Positions 12,900 through 25,184 of a DNA stretch of 64,000 bases are shown here, piece by piece (the first letter of the stretch is position 1; each line of letters opens with the position of its first letter). Origin of the DNA: Ananas comosus (taxonomy: Eukaryota > Streptophyta > Magnoliopsida > Poales > Bromeliaceae); NCBI RefSeq assembly GCF_001540865.1, contig NC_033631.1, positions 11,370,808 to 11,434,807 of the forward strand. The letters are read 5' to 3'. Made by a program: the position numbers and the translations under genes. Under the pieces are notes generated by a model that made no database searches, was not told the origin of the DNA, and saw only the letters and a list, made by a program, of their open reading frames with translations.

Positions 12900-13251
12900 A
12901 TAAATTGATTTTTATGTCATCTTATAGAAAATAATTTGGAAATAGTCTAATTATCTCTAATACACTTTATTCAAAAGATTGATGCGATAGAAAACCGTCC
13001 AAAAATACTTCTAATATTTGAATGCTGATTTCTTATGAATTAAACAATTATTTTTAGTGCTGTTGGTTTCTAAAATAAATACTTGACGCACTAGATAACT
13101 AGACTTTAATATTTATAAATTTTATACAAATAGGAACACATAGGTTTTTTTCAATATTGTAAATCACATATATAAGATGTCGACCAAGTGCATGTAGGGG
13201 CAATAGTTTCCGCTATATATGCTAGAGAGAGATAAACAAAGGTAATTTTGC
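12493..13251. other. YUCCA upstream region
   Basis: AT-rich DNA upstream of the YUC start. A (TA)n run lies at about 12861-12891. No coding signal and no promoter element distinct enough to call. Confidence 0.4.
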
Positions 13252-13444
13252 TTAGGGTATGTTTGGTTACCCTGAAAAAAAATTTTCGGGCTTGAAAATT
13301 ACTTTTCCAGCGTTTGGTTTGATGTAAAAAAATTTTGCCAGAAAAATTATTTTACGGATTCTACGTAAAAGCAAGCTTTTCGTTTTCCGCCAAATCGCGG
13401 CAGAAAACGAAAACTCACAGTAAAAAATCGCGGCTCAGGATCAG

Positions 13445-13761
13445 GGTCCACGAGCTCATGTAAGAGCTCGTGGACCATGTGAGTGGTTCACACCAACTCC
13501 ACATAGCATTTGGTTTGATGTAAAAAAATTTTGCCAGAAAAATTATTTTGCGGATTCTACGTAAAAGCAAGCTTTTCGTTTTCCGCCAAATCGCGGTGGA
13601 AAACGAAAACTCACAGTGAAAAATCGCAGCTCAGAATCAGGGTCCACGAGCTCATGTAAGAGCTCGTGGACCATGTGAGTGGTTCACACTAACTCCACAT
13701 ATATATATTGTAAGAGCTCGTGCCGACATGTGATGATGGTTCACACTAACTCACATATATA

Positions 13762-13805
<44 letters not shown>

Positions 13806-13869
13806 TATATATATATAATATATCGCGGCTCAGATCAGGGTCCACGAGCTCATGTAAGAGCTCGTGGAC
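13445..13869. repeat. Three perfect or near-perfect 13-bp hairpins inside the composite element
   Basis: GGTCCACGAGCTC, a 6-base loop ATGTAA, then GAGCTCGTGGACC occurs at 13445-13476 and again at 13641-13672. A third copy at 13839-13869 has lost the last base pair. The copies belong to the tandem 196-bp units, so their repetition comes from duplication, but the arms have stayed complementary. Confidence 0.8.
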
Positions 13870-13916
13870 ATGTGAGGTTCAGACTAACTCACACATATAT
13901 ATAGCACCATAGCTGG

Positions 13917-13954
<38 letters not shown>

Positions 13955-13955
<1 letters not shown>

Positions 13956-14178
13956 AGTCCAGTAGTATGGTGCTTGTAAAAGCCACAAGATTGGTGCTTG
14001 TAAATTTTTTACGTTAGATCTACTTCGCGGATCATTTTCAAACATTAGATTATACTATTCAACAACCACCACTCAACCCTAGGGGGGTCCACATATTCTA
14101 ACCGCCATATCTCTTAATCAATAGCAAAAAATTACAAGCACCAATAACTTAGTACTTTTAAAAGCATAGGAGCTCAAT
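13955..14178 (+). mobile_element. Family M1 element copy B
   Basis: It carries the same landmarks as copy A at 4546 (GGTGCTTGTAAAAG, TTAGATTATACTATTCAAC, ACTCAACCCTA, and a right end with ACTTTTAAAAGCAT). It is flanked by long (TA)n on both sides and nested inside the 13255-14573 element. Confidence 0.65.
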
Positions 14179-14198
14179 TTTAATTATATTATATATAA

Positions 14199-14251
<53 letters not shown>

Positions 14252-14576
14252 TATAAATTATTTTATAGTATTAAATATATATATATTATACTACAAATAT
14301 AAATTATAATATTAATATATGTAATATGATAATTATTATATATTAATAATATATAATATATAAAATAAAAAAATATATATAATAATTTTTTATTTATAAC
14401 TAACTTTTTCCTTCTTTTCCTTTCTTTTCCTTTCAACCAAACAACCGTAACGAAAAACTACTTTTTTTTCCTACAAACCAAATGCTAAAAGCGTAAAATT
14501 TATTTTCCTCCGAAAATTTTTTTTTTCACCGAAAATTTTTTTTCCGCAGTTTTACGTCAAACCAAGCAGCCCCTTA

Positions 14577-16084
14577 GTGAAATACCTGAGTACCAGGTAT
14601 ATATAGATATAAATAAATCTCATACTTTTACCATCCTGAAGTTTGCAAAAAATTCTTTGATACTTGTGGTCAAAAAAAAAAAAAAAGGTTATAAGACCGG
14701 TTATAAGACCAGAGAGACAATATAAACTATTGGATGGATGGAGGTGTGAATCTTACGCTTGGTTTAGAAGTGCACAGATAATGTTGCCCGGTTAGGAAAA
14801 ACATATAGAAACTCACAAGCATAAGCAAACGTGGCTATGCTAGGGGAAAAGAGTAGTAAAGTAGCTTGGAGGTAGGCTCTCCAGATTAAATTAATGGGCA
14901 TCTAGTGATTCTTAAGATGTCGTCATATAATTGCATGGCGCTTCTCCAATGCATGTAATAAAAGTAGATGCAAACCTTTACTCGAGAAGGCATTAGATAT
15001 TTGCGTTCGTACAGGTTGTAGATAACAAGATTAAGTTAGATATAGATGCAGCTAATATTAAACTTCTCACTAGTACACACAATTAAACCTATGGATTTTA
15101 CAAACCACCATTAGTGCATATCATCGTTATCATTCGAGTCCTTAAAAGAATAATAGAAAAGGCACAACTAATATACAAAGGGGGGCTCAGAAATAGGCAT
15201 CAACCTAGCCACAACCTTTTGACATTTATTTTTAAGTGTTTTTTGCATGTTGGTTAGCATTAAAGGTGTTTGTTTCTTCTTCTTCTTCTTATTATTTTCG
15301 AATAATTTTGTTCGTAGAATCTCGAGTTCAAATTTCAAATTTACAAGCAGCAAAACCCCCTCCAACCTCATTAATAACAACCCACATAACAACCACCAGG
15401 TTAATTAGCCTAGTGATTATTGCTTCAAAAGCCTATTTTTGAAGTCGATCGAGGACGATTTTTAAAAGCTAGCTCATATAATAATTGTTAAATAGTGGTG
15501 ATTTGCACAATCAATTTCTCTAGGCATTTATTTGGACGTCAAAATCAGCTATCTAGTGATAAATTGTTTGATACAAGGGTATATTTTTCGTGATTATAAT
15601 CCAAGAGTTTGGTTTTAATCCATTAAACAAACTTTACAATGATAATTTTTAAATAGTACACTCTACTTACTGAATGGCTTATCATATTCCGAGAAAAACT
15701 AAGAATTTGTGAAACAATCGTTATACTCTAAAAACTTATGCTGTTAGAGAACGGTGTTTATATATTTTTGCATTTAACACTTTTCCTCGCGTATGGACTA
15801 GAGACTTTTTGCAAGGCTCATGACATGAATTTAAATTAAATAGGAAGAAATTAATAATGTTAGGAGTCTGGCATAATTTGAACTCAGAACCTCCTACTCT
15901 GATATCATATACGAAACAACCGTTGTAGTCTTTAGTAAAAATGCGGGTGCATTATAAAGATGCCACAAACGCAGTTAAATATTCAAACTCGACGCCGATT
16001 AACTACATTAAGTTTAGATTCCCATGCGTGATCTGTAACACAACACTATGAAAAAGGCAAAGTGAGAGATCCTACTACATAGGG

Positions 16085-16120
<36 letters not shown>

Positions 16121-16494
16121 CATGTACAAAGCCTATATATACGGCTACAAGTGGAGGAGAGGGACAAATCGATGGGAATTCGCTCGTGCTCCCCCTACGA
16201 AGACATTTCCACGGAGTTCTTGGGACCAATCAAACCTTTGTCACTACTACTACTGCTGCTGCCTAGCTTTCAACTTTCAAGTTGGGATCGAGATCTCCCA
16301 CAGCCCCAATAATTCATTCGAATCTCTACGATCTGAATCCTAGCGCGTGCCTGACCATTCCATCAAGAATCGTGCCTTCCAGATCCCCCTCCATGAATTC
16401 AACAAATTAATTATTGCCGCATGCACCAGGTGTATAGGTTTCTGCGTTTATATATCTCCCATTTCCCATTTCTAAAATTAATTAATTCTTCATT
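14577..16494. other. Intergenic region without a recognised gene
   Basis: AT-rich. It holds a run of A at about 14672-14686, the remnant phrase CTACTCTGATATCATATACG near 15893 that resembles a recurrent plant repeat, and a GA microsatellite at 16084-16118. A moderately GC-rich stretch (16120-16430) after the GA run looks like it could be transcribed, but I see no conserved product, microRNA or splice pattern. Confidence 0.35.
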
Positions 16495-16499
16495 AGGTA

Positions 16500-16628
16500 G
16501 TCACCCACGGTACTCGACGCGATCGGTTAAGCGCTCCATAGTTGGTATCTGAGATCTCAAGTTCAAACTCGAGTTAGTTCACATTTTCAACCGAATTCAT
16601 TTCTAAAAAAGATAATAAACCTAGCAAG
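16500..16628 (+). mobile_element. Degenerate SINE copy
   Basis: It contains GGTTAAGCGCTCCATAG (box A region), AGATCTCAAGTTCAAACTC (box B region), then TTCACATTTTCAACCG and TTCATTTCTAAAAAAG, matching the body of the SINE at 59086-59218. The terminal GTAGCATGCTA tail is not recognisable. Confidence 0.5.
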
Positions 16629-19600
16629 TTTCAAACTTTCTTTCTTTCTTTCTAGACGTAAATCTCGAATGCATCGCATGGTGCCCTTTTGATGCATTTG
16701 ATTTCAGACACTACATAACGCCTAGGTAATAATGAACTTACCAAAACTTTTGATCAAGTAAGATATTATATTGAAAATATCAAATTCTATTTGATCTAAA
16801 TTAACTATTTTTTATCAGATTAATGTATAAATAAAAGTGCACGCGGTGCACGGAAAAGTTTCTCTTTAAATTCCTCGTTGGCCACACTCTGCTACGTTCC
16901 ATCGTTTGGTTCCTGCCGCTCTTTATGAACTTTGCCTTTGGAATTTTTTTCAGCGTGCCTCTCTACTACGTACCCTCGTATATGCCTTTTGTTCAGATGA
17001 CATGTGAGGAACAGATGCGAAATATTGATGGATTTGATCTTCTATTGTTAGCATTTTTATAGCACCAAATTTACCTCTATGGTAATTTCTAAGTTCTAGT
17101 GTTTGGTTATCTATAAATGAAGGATGAAGGATTAGGATAATAGGATGTACTTGTTAATAATTAACCGTATTAATTTCGAGCGATCAAACAATTTGACTGG
17201 TCGAAAAGGATTGAGGCTGATGATGGCGATGGTTAAATAGCTGATACAGATATCGGTGGCAAACGGTAATAGCGAGGGGTTGTAGATTAGGCATTTGATG
17301 ATGACCGCTAACCGTGGCTATATACATTTCGTCTAAAAGCGCCAATTTTTTTGTGCTATTAACTTTTTGCCTCTTGAATTGTGTACAACAAAATGTCTCA
17401 CTATAAGCCCCTACCGTTAATTTTTGATCTGATGACCAAAATATTTGTTCCAAGAACTCAAAACTTATGAGCATAAAAAATTGGGTGCTTTTAAAAGCAT
17501 TCCAACTCAATATCAATTTATATATAAAAAGATTTGACATAAATATAATATATAGATTGCAATAATAACTAGTTGTAAATTTAGTCACAGAAACTTGCAT
17601 AAATTTGTATATATAACTCCTCCTGTATCATTAGAAGAGCAATTATTTAAATGCCTAGTTGCAGCACAATGTGAATGAAACCTTTTTGGTTATTTTCAAC
17701 AAAAAACAAAGTAGATCTTTTTGGTGCTAGTAATTAGCAGAGGGGCCCTGCTAATTATTTAAAATTTTGAAAGGCCTATTAATATTTCTAATACCCAAAA
17801 TTTGAACCCTGCTCCACTCTTTTCAGTTACTTTTAAACATGCCCGTGCAATGATCATACCATTATTTGTAAAGAATAAACAGCTGTAGTATTTTTTTTAA
17901 TTCTTATTTGGAAGAGTGAAAAATACTCTCACGAGGGAATAAATTAATAAGTAGAGAGTATAAATTTAAACTCTTTTGGAGATAAAATATACTAAGGCAC
18001 AATCAAAAATCTATTCCTCTTTTCCTTGCATATAGAATCCATAAAAAGAGGATGCATTAATTTTATGAGGCTGCAAAATAAACTTACCACCAAATTAAGC
18101 ACCAAAAAAAGAAATCCAATGTGAAAATTGTAATAAATGACGCATCTTCCAAAAAAAAAAAAAGAATAAAAAAAACTTGGATATATGTATGGATTGGTAG
18201 GCCAAAATTGTGTGTGCATATAGTCTACTAAAATTCTTAATAAGCATCTATTTTTCTCATTTACAATATTCAAGGCTCGTGCAAATCGAAGGAAAACATA
18301 TAGAGTTAGGTTAAATTTTGACCAGTTATTTAGAACCATTTTGGTAAATTGAATCATGCATTGATGTGTCATAAAAGGAGCACCTCACAAGTGATGAATC
18401 TTTGTCAAGCACTCAATAAAATCTTAAGAAAAATTGGCGACCTAACCAAGAATGATCATTCCCTTGTGCATGCATTAGCTTTTGACGTTTTAATTAGGGA
18501 AAAGGTTGCGAAGAACATTCAAGCTGATTGTTTGAACCATCATTTTCAAGCTTTATTGAAATTCTCAACCACTAATTCTCCTGTTAAAGGGTTGATATGC
18601 TGTCGTACGATCGACGGCCCGAGCAAGTGATTAAGAATATCACACTTTCTTAGTTCCGATCATAATTTCTCCTTGTCGGTCGCCACCGTGATTGGCGAAA
18701 ACTTTTTTTGTACACTTAGTGATTTTAACCCTTGTCACATTATAAGCATCCACAAAATGGTCTCTCTTCAATACAAATGAAGGGAACACATGCAAGTTTG
18801 TCGATGTTATAGCAAAGGAATAGTGATTAGCTATTATTATGGATTATTAAAACTAAAAAGAGTTACCTATGAGCACGACCGCCGCCTATAAAGCGCTTAG
18901 CGTAGTTAATTATGGCGATGATATTGTCAAGTGTGAAAAGGTTAGTACATGATTAGACGACCCCTATCCGTCGAAAAACAAACACTAGAAGATATCAAAA
19001 ACTCATCATAACACTTATTCCTGAGCGAGCGAACCGTACTGTCGAAACAATATTGAATGAGTTGCATCATTAGAATATGAAACTGAACCACTAAGCAGAA
19101 GCATTAACACTTCGATAGCATTTTATTAATCGGAAGCTGAGTAGAGTGAATTACACTGAACCAGTAACACTACTAAAGGAATTACCTTTCCCAGTGTTAG
19201 TGTCAAAGATCAATTACACTAATGCCAAAGTTATGTTGTGTGGCTTGCTGTTCACAATGCCACCTTTTAAAAAGCAAGAGAACATATCTATGAATAAATA
19301 ATTTAGTGGAGATAGTTTTTAACTAAATTATTTGGCTTATTCTATTAAAAGCAAAATTCTTCTTATAGTATGCTGGAGGAATAACTGGAAATGTCAATAA
19401 GGCCCCATGATGCCAGTTCTAACTAAAAAAATAAAATTATTTCTCGACGGCTAAGAACAGAGCAGAAAGATAAAGAAATCTAAAAGCTGTAACTTTCTTC
19501 TGAGTGCCGATCAATTACTGAATGGGCAAAGGTATATCAGTAGTTAAATTGAACTAAGCCAACTAACATTGAATTTGTATTTCTCTAGAACTATTCTTTC

Positions 19601-22600
19601 TGGAATTAGTGGACAGTTCTTGCAATGACAAATGGAAATGTAATCCGGAATATGCATGGAATTATGCGGTAAATATATGGAATTCAGCCGAAAACTAGGG
19701 CTAGTGCAGACAGATAAACTATGGCGGCTCATACGGACTGCAAATGTGAATCTACGCATTATGCGACACTGACAACCAATACCTGCAATCAGAGAAAAAG
19801 GACAGCCAATTCTCATATTTTATTCAAAAGAAGAAATCATACATCAAGTTTGAATCCGCGAGTTCTGCATTTCCTTCGGCTATTCTCTGAAAATAAACTT
19901 ACAGATACAGCACGATATCCTGATGTCAAGTCTAAATCCGTCAGTTCTGCATTTCCTTAGATTATTCTCTGAAAATAAATTTACAGAAACAGCACAATAT
20001 CCTGATGTGGCATCCTTCAATCCATCCTCTATGCTGCGCTACACGCATTCATTATCATCGTCAAACCACTAGTTCAGAGAAAAGATACGGACTACGAAGA
20101 AGAAATTTTATCCACCTTTCTACAATTTCCACGACTATCAAGCGTTTAAATAGAACATTTCGTGACGTCTGCAGAGTATCATTTTGCTCAAAATATGTGC
20201 AAATCTAGTAACAGCGCGAGCTGGAAAAAAAATAATCAACATCAGTGCCAAAAAGAATCACTTTTGCTGCTGCTAGAACTAAGAACTATCCCTCTTGAGA
20301 TTAAACTATAAAACTAGGCCATACATAGGAATATACTCTACATCATTTCATCCACTTCTCTTGAAACTTTTGCTCGGGAATCAGTATGCAGACCCCAGAA
20401 AGCAACTTGGTGTGATTTATAAGGATATCAGAAGCTGATTGGTGGGTCACGGAAGCAACTAGTTTCGTAATATCCGAATGCTTCCTTTGCATTACAACAC
20501 TTTTGGCGATGCCACCGATATTTGGAAATGAATTGCGCTACCAAATGGAGAAAGATTATTCTTCGAACTTTTTGTAAGAAGTGAAAGACAGTAGTAATCT
20601 TGATGTAGAGTGCAAATTGGCGAGAGAACATTAACTAGCGCCGCTTTATGGAATTGAAGAGATAAAGTTTCGGATGGTGCTAGAGGGCCAATCCCACCAA
20701 GTCTGCGACGCAAAATAAATAGTTTCATTAAGGAATCATTAGTTGAAAAAAGGTGGTAGTTTGATTCTTTTCTCATGGTGCATGTGAAGGTAAAGATTGG
20801 TGAGTCAAAAGTTTCTACCTCTCAAAGGAAAAATCTGATTACATGATTGCAATTGAAAAAAATTTAAGAGAAATCTTAGTCAGGGTGATGTATCTCCTCT
20901 AAAATTAACACAAGGATCAATAACTCATGGATGTTAATCAAAGTTACAATATCCTTTTTTATGTTTGAATAAGTAACCAATCAAGCTTCATAATGTAGTG
21001 TCTAAACTGAGTTTGTAATTGCAATTATAGGTCCTCCTAGGAAAAACATAACTAGTGCCTTTCACTTTTGTAACAACAAAAGCGAAAATTTAAGAAACAG
21101 AAGATTCAGCTACAAACTTAATGCTTCTGAAACTAATAGAAAAAACAGGCACCAAGCAATGTGAGAACAGAATCTGCTGATAATGATAAGCAAGACTAGT
21201 GCAAAAAGTTAGGATCAGAGCGCTATGAAGCCCTAGAATAAGCGCAAAATAGCGACTTGGTTAAGTCAAATCGTTGTAGTATTAATTAGTTTTATCTTGA
21301 AAGAACCTACAAGATTATAGGCTCAGAAAAGGCTAGATTTTGATCAGTACAAGTCAACTAAAGTTGTGTGTCTAGATGCATCGATCGAAGTTGTCTCTCT
21401 TATTTTACATGATCGAATGATTCGTAAACCATATTCTGCGACAGCTCATATGTTAGTTGATTCCAACCCAGTAAATTCCAAGTGACAAAATACTACTTTT
21501 CGATGTGCTCGACAAACTACGTTGAGAAATTTGCATAGCAGGTGTGTTAAGCTAGATGTTGAGCAAATTTAGTCGCTCGCAATTACATGCAATCAATAGT
21601 GTAATTGAAAGCCCATTTTAGTTTCCTATTACAACATACAGGATGATGAGACTAGCCTTAATCAGCAACTAGGTAATCACCAAACCAATTAAAAAAGATC
21701 ACGTGTGTGTGCATGTGTCTGTATGTTTGTACGTGCAAACTCCGATTGCACACGTGCGTGCTTGGACAATTGTTCAAATGTATATATACGTATGAAACAG
21801 AAGAAACAGTCCAACCTAACAATTAAAAAACTTTGGCATCTCTGAACTCTCAGATGCATGGTCACATATAACTGGTAACTTTCCAAGTTACTGGGATTTT
21901 GTACTACAAGATTACTAATGTGCGCAAATAATATATATCGTGAATCATCACAAGAACGAAAACAGGGAGAATTGGAGACATTAGATTTGGGGAAATTACC
22001 TTGCGGGTTTTTCTTTAGTCTGAATCACGGAAGAATCGGTAACGGCTTGACAAAACACATGCAATTTACATTCCAAAGTCGGTGCCGAAACACCTAATTT
22101 CTTTGCGCTTAACTCATTAAGCGACGGCCCAGTGTCGCATCGTAATTTTCCTCCGATTTATTAACCACCATTTAATGACATGTTTCCCGGTATTTTGTGT
22201 GTCGAATAAATCACCATCGGGATACTCGCACACCGAAGACATTGGACTCAGAATCAAAACGAGAAAACAAGGAAAAAAAAAATCTTGCAAATGGAAAGAT
22301 GTCTAAAAAATCAATGACTACTAGAACCTTGAAACCAATTAAACTAACTAATCTATTATAATCGCCTTTTCAAAAACAAATTAGTGCATCTTAACTTATT
22401 CTAACATCCAACATGCACTAGGAGAGAGTAGGCTCTCATGTTTACAAAATATGGCTGAACAAAAAAGTACAAGAGAACTTAATGGAACTTATATCTTTCA
22501 TAAACCATAAATTGTTCTTTTTCTCTCCCCGTGCAAACATCGCAAAAGACGAGAAAAGAAAAAGAAGAATAAGTGAGCTGGGATGAAAATACAAAGTGAT

Positions 22601-22777
22601 AAACCAGGTTGGCATTTCTCAGGCTTGTTGGTGTTCCCCGATTGAAGATGCAGCAGCCGAAGCACTTCTCTTATGGTGAGAATTCATTGCTATTATCCAA
22701 GAAGCTGAAGCCGATTGGAGAAACTTGTAGAATACATTTCACATTCTTAGCAGTGCCTTTTGTACAGAGGGATTCTT
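16629..22777. other. Long interval without a recognised gene
   Basis: A partial M1-like fragment lies near 17455-17520. A plus-strand open frame at 18349-18630 (93 codons) has no family I recognise. At 19853-20012 an approximately 82-bp unit (AATCCG...CAGTTCTGCATTTCC) is tandemly duplicated. On the minus strand a block around 22000-22260 ends with CCGCAAG followed by GTAATT, which looks like an exon with a splice donor, and contains a short frame starting MSSVCEYPDGDLFDTQ. This could be an unannotated or non-coding transcript running toward 19.4 kb. None of it is firm. Confidence 0.35.
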
Positions 22778-25184
22778 CTAATGTTTCAGCCAATAGTTTC
22801 TGAGCTGAGACATGTGCAAAAGAATCTCGTCACGACCTTGGTTAGTCACGCTACTGGTCATGATCCAAGGTGGTGCGGCCTGAAAATAATCGCGTATTAA
22901 ATTTTGAAAATCCTCAACATTCTCTTCCGGTCTCTTACCGCCACTCTTCTTCTTCTTGCGCTTGTCACACTTTGTGAATATCAGTGTCATCGGAATCTAA
23001 TGGAAAAGTGAAAATGCAGAAACAATAAAGCTCTTTAGATGTGACTTTGATACCCGTGTACAAAAATAGGAAAAAATGATCTATTTCTAAGGAGCTATAC
23101 AATGTAGACATCACTCCAGCAGATAAATCAGATACAACCATTACCCATGATGATATTCTCAATAAATTGTTGGATGAATCACAGAATGCAGTGCTATCTT
23201 CAACCAAGCAACGCATTTACAAACAAACAAAACCTCCTCAATCTCTAAATTCTAAAGCACATATAGACCACCGACACCAATACTCAGGTCAAGGCATCCC
23301 TTAACAGATTTTACGAAAAATTTATCTCCACTAGGCAGGAGGGCAATTGACTTTCACAAACCAGAAAAGAAATGTAAAAGTGAACTAAAGGGATGAACTT
23401 AGAAGATCATAAATTAACATACTCAATCAAGTACCTTAACAGTTACCCAAAGTTACAAGGCAGGTTCCTACTTGTGTCTCATACTGTGGCATGATTTGGA
23501 TTGAGAAGGGTAGTATTATGAGGTAAAATAGTTGTATCTAGTGGGACCCCATAAGTTACATACAAGAAGGAAGACAGTAGGCAGCAACTAATCTAAGACG
23601 AAACCAATAATCAAGGAGGAAGTCTTACCTTGTTTCGGCCAAGCCAGCTAGCATATTCGAGGTCAATCTTCTTAGCGGGAATACTAGCATCTATAAGGAG
23701 GAACACAGATACCAATGTCTCTCGGTTGAGGAAGTAATTTTTGGTGAACTCGCCCCAATTGGTACGCAACTCCTGCGGTGCAGCTGCATATCTGTTGTCA
23801 AATGTGTTCTATGATAGTCAGAAACTGAACAACTTATTTAGTTAAGATTGCACCGAAAATTAATTCAAGAATATCAGATTTAGACAAGAAAGTAAAGAGC
23901 TGTCGAGGTAAGTAGAACCATTGTTCCTCAACCTTTCAGTTGCAACACTAACTGCTGTAAAACATGCAGCTGTTTTTTGTCCTGAGGTAATATTAAGACA
24001 CTGTTGAGGTGCTTCATATTGTAGAAGCTGAATTGGAAACCATAGAAATGACCAAATATGATAATAACTAGAATATATCAGAACACTCATACGTCCTCAG
24101 ATTAGTAGATTTCGAGTAATGTGTTAGAATGGGTTCAATATCGTTCTCTAGAACAACTATATTAGCTTATATACATTTTCCTCATTTCTTTCCAAATCCC
24201 TTCACCAAATGCATGGCCTGATGTGACTCTCTACACTTATTAACTAACACCAATCAACTGATTGTTCATATAGTACCAAAATATCCTATCAAAGTGGAGC
24301 AGAGACAGCTTTTAGCCACTTGTTCATGCATTACAATTCATCATAAGTTACATATAAGTGTAGCATACAAATATGCAAAAGAGGAAATGAAAATTAAAGC
24401 TCACCCATATCCGGGCAAATCAACAAGGTACCAACTATCGTTTATCCGGAAATGGTTGATAAGTTGGGTTTTTCCTGAAATCACATAGGGCACAGTAACA
24501 TTAACATTAATATCCAAAGATAAACGATGAAATAATATCACAATTAGAAGAACTCTGAATAATAGTACTACTCATCATCATTCTTATTAATTCCTGAAAC
24601 CTAAACCCTACATGCATGTGGGTAATTCGCGAAATAAACAACACAAACAACAGGATCGAACCTGGCTTCTTGGAGGTGAGGGCGAGGCGCTTGCGGCGGA
24701 CGAGGGAATTGAGGAGGGAGGATTTGCCGACGTTGGATCGGCCGACGAGGGCGAACTCGGGGAGGCCGTCGGCGGGGCAATCCTCGTTCCTCACACTACT
24801 CTTCACGAACTCGGCGGTGACAACCTGAGCATCCTTAGCGTAGGGGCCGAGCACGATGTTGGACCCCTTCAGCACCCTCCCGCTCGCAGCAGCCGCGGCG
24901 GTGGCGGGGGCGGCGGCGCCGCCGAGGGGGAGGTCGACCTCCGGGGGAACGAAGAGCTTGTCGAAGGGGATCCGGATCGGTAGTAAGGGATCGTCCTCGA
25001 GCGGCGCGGGGTTGGATTCTAGGGTTTCGAGGGAGGGGGAGGAGAGAGCGACGTGGGATTTGGTGGTGAGGAGGGAGAAGGGGCGGGGTTTGGTCGGAGG
25101 GAGGAGGAAGGAGGGAGAGGGGGAGGGGAGGGCGGAGGAGAAGAAGAAGAAGCGGGGGAGGATGCGGGGTTGGAGGAGGAGCAT
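22778..25184 (-). CDS. EngB: Organelle-targeted GTP-binding protein, EngB/YihA/YsxC family
   Basis: Four exons, 24662-25184, 24405-24474, 23629-23791 and 22778-22996, give 324 aa with every junction in phase. Bacterial EngB is a GTPase needed for large ribosomal subunit assembly; plant homologues act in organelles. The N-terminal 60 or so residues ([20 protein letters not shown], Ser/Pro rich, few acidic) look like a chloroplast transit peptide. The G domain is complete: G1 GRSNVGKS from about residue 147, the [16 protein letters not shown] segment with the G2 threonine, G3 DLPGYG at the exon 2-3 junction, G4 TKCD and G5-like SSVT in exon 4. An upstream in-frame ATG at 25295 would bury the transit peptide, so the ATG at 25184 was chosen. 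It matches the Arabidopsis embryo-defective EngB-type protein in architecture; plastid targeting is inferred. Confidence 0.93.

Larger units (their letters stand above)
13255..14573. mobile_element. Composite Tourist/Harbinger-like element with internal tandem copies
   Basis: The left end GGGTATGTTTGGTTACC and the right end (reverse complement GGGGCTGCTTGGTTTGACG) are imperfect inverted repeats. TTA at 13252-13254 and 14574-14576 form a 3-bp target duplication typical of PIF/Harbinger elements. Inside, a 196-bp unit starting GTTTGGTTTGATG is repeated in tandem (about 13311-13506 and 13507-13700), with a third partial copy near 13823-13890. Long (TA)n tracts and an M1 copy (13955-14178) are nested inside. 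No transposase was seen. Confidence 0.65.

Noticed and set aside
16120..16343. Plus-strand frames after the GA repeat near 16.1 kb
   Set aside because: Short, repeat-initiated frames without conservation signs; also checked by eye for common plant microRNAs and none matched.
24507..24661. C-terminal extension of the EngB exon 1 open frame
   Set aside because: Reads through the donor into intron 1. Splicing at 24662 joins GKTQLINHF and the G3 motif in phase.
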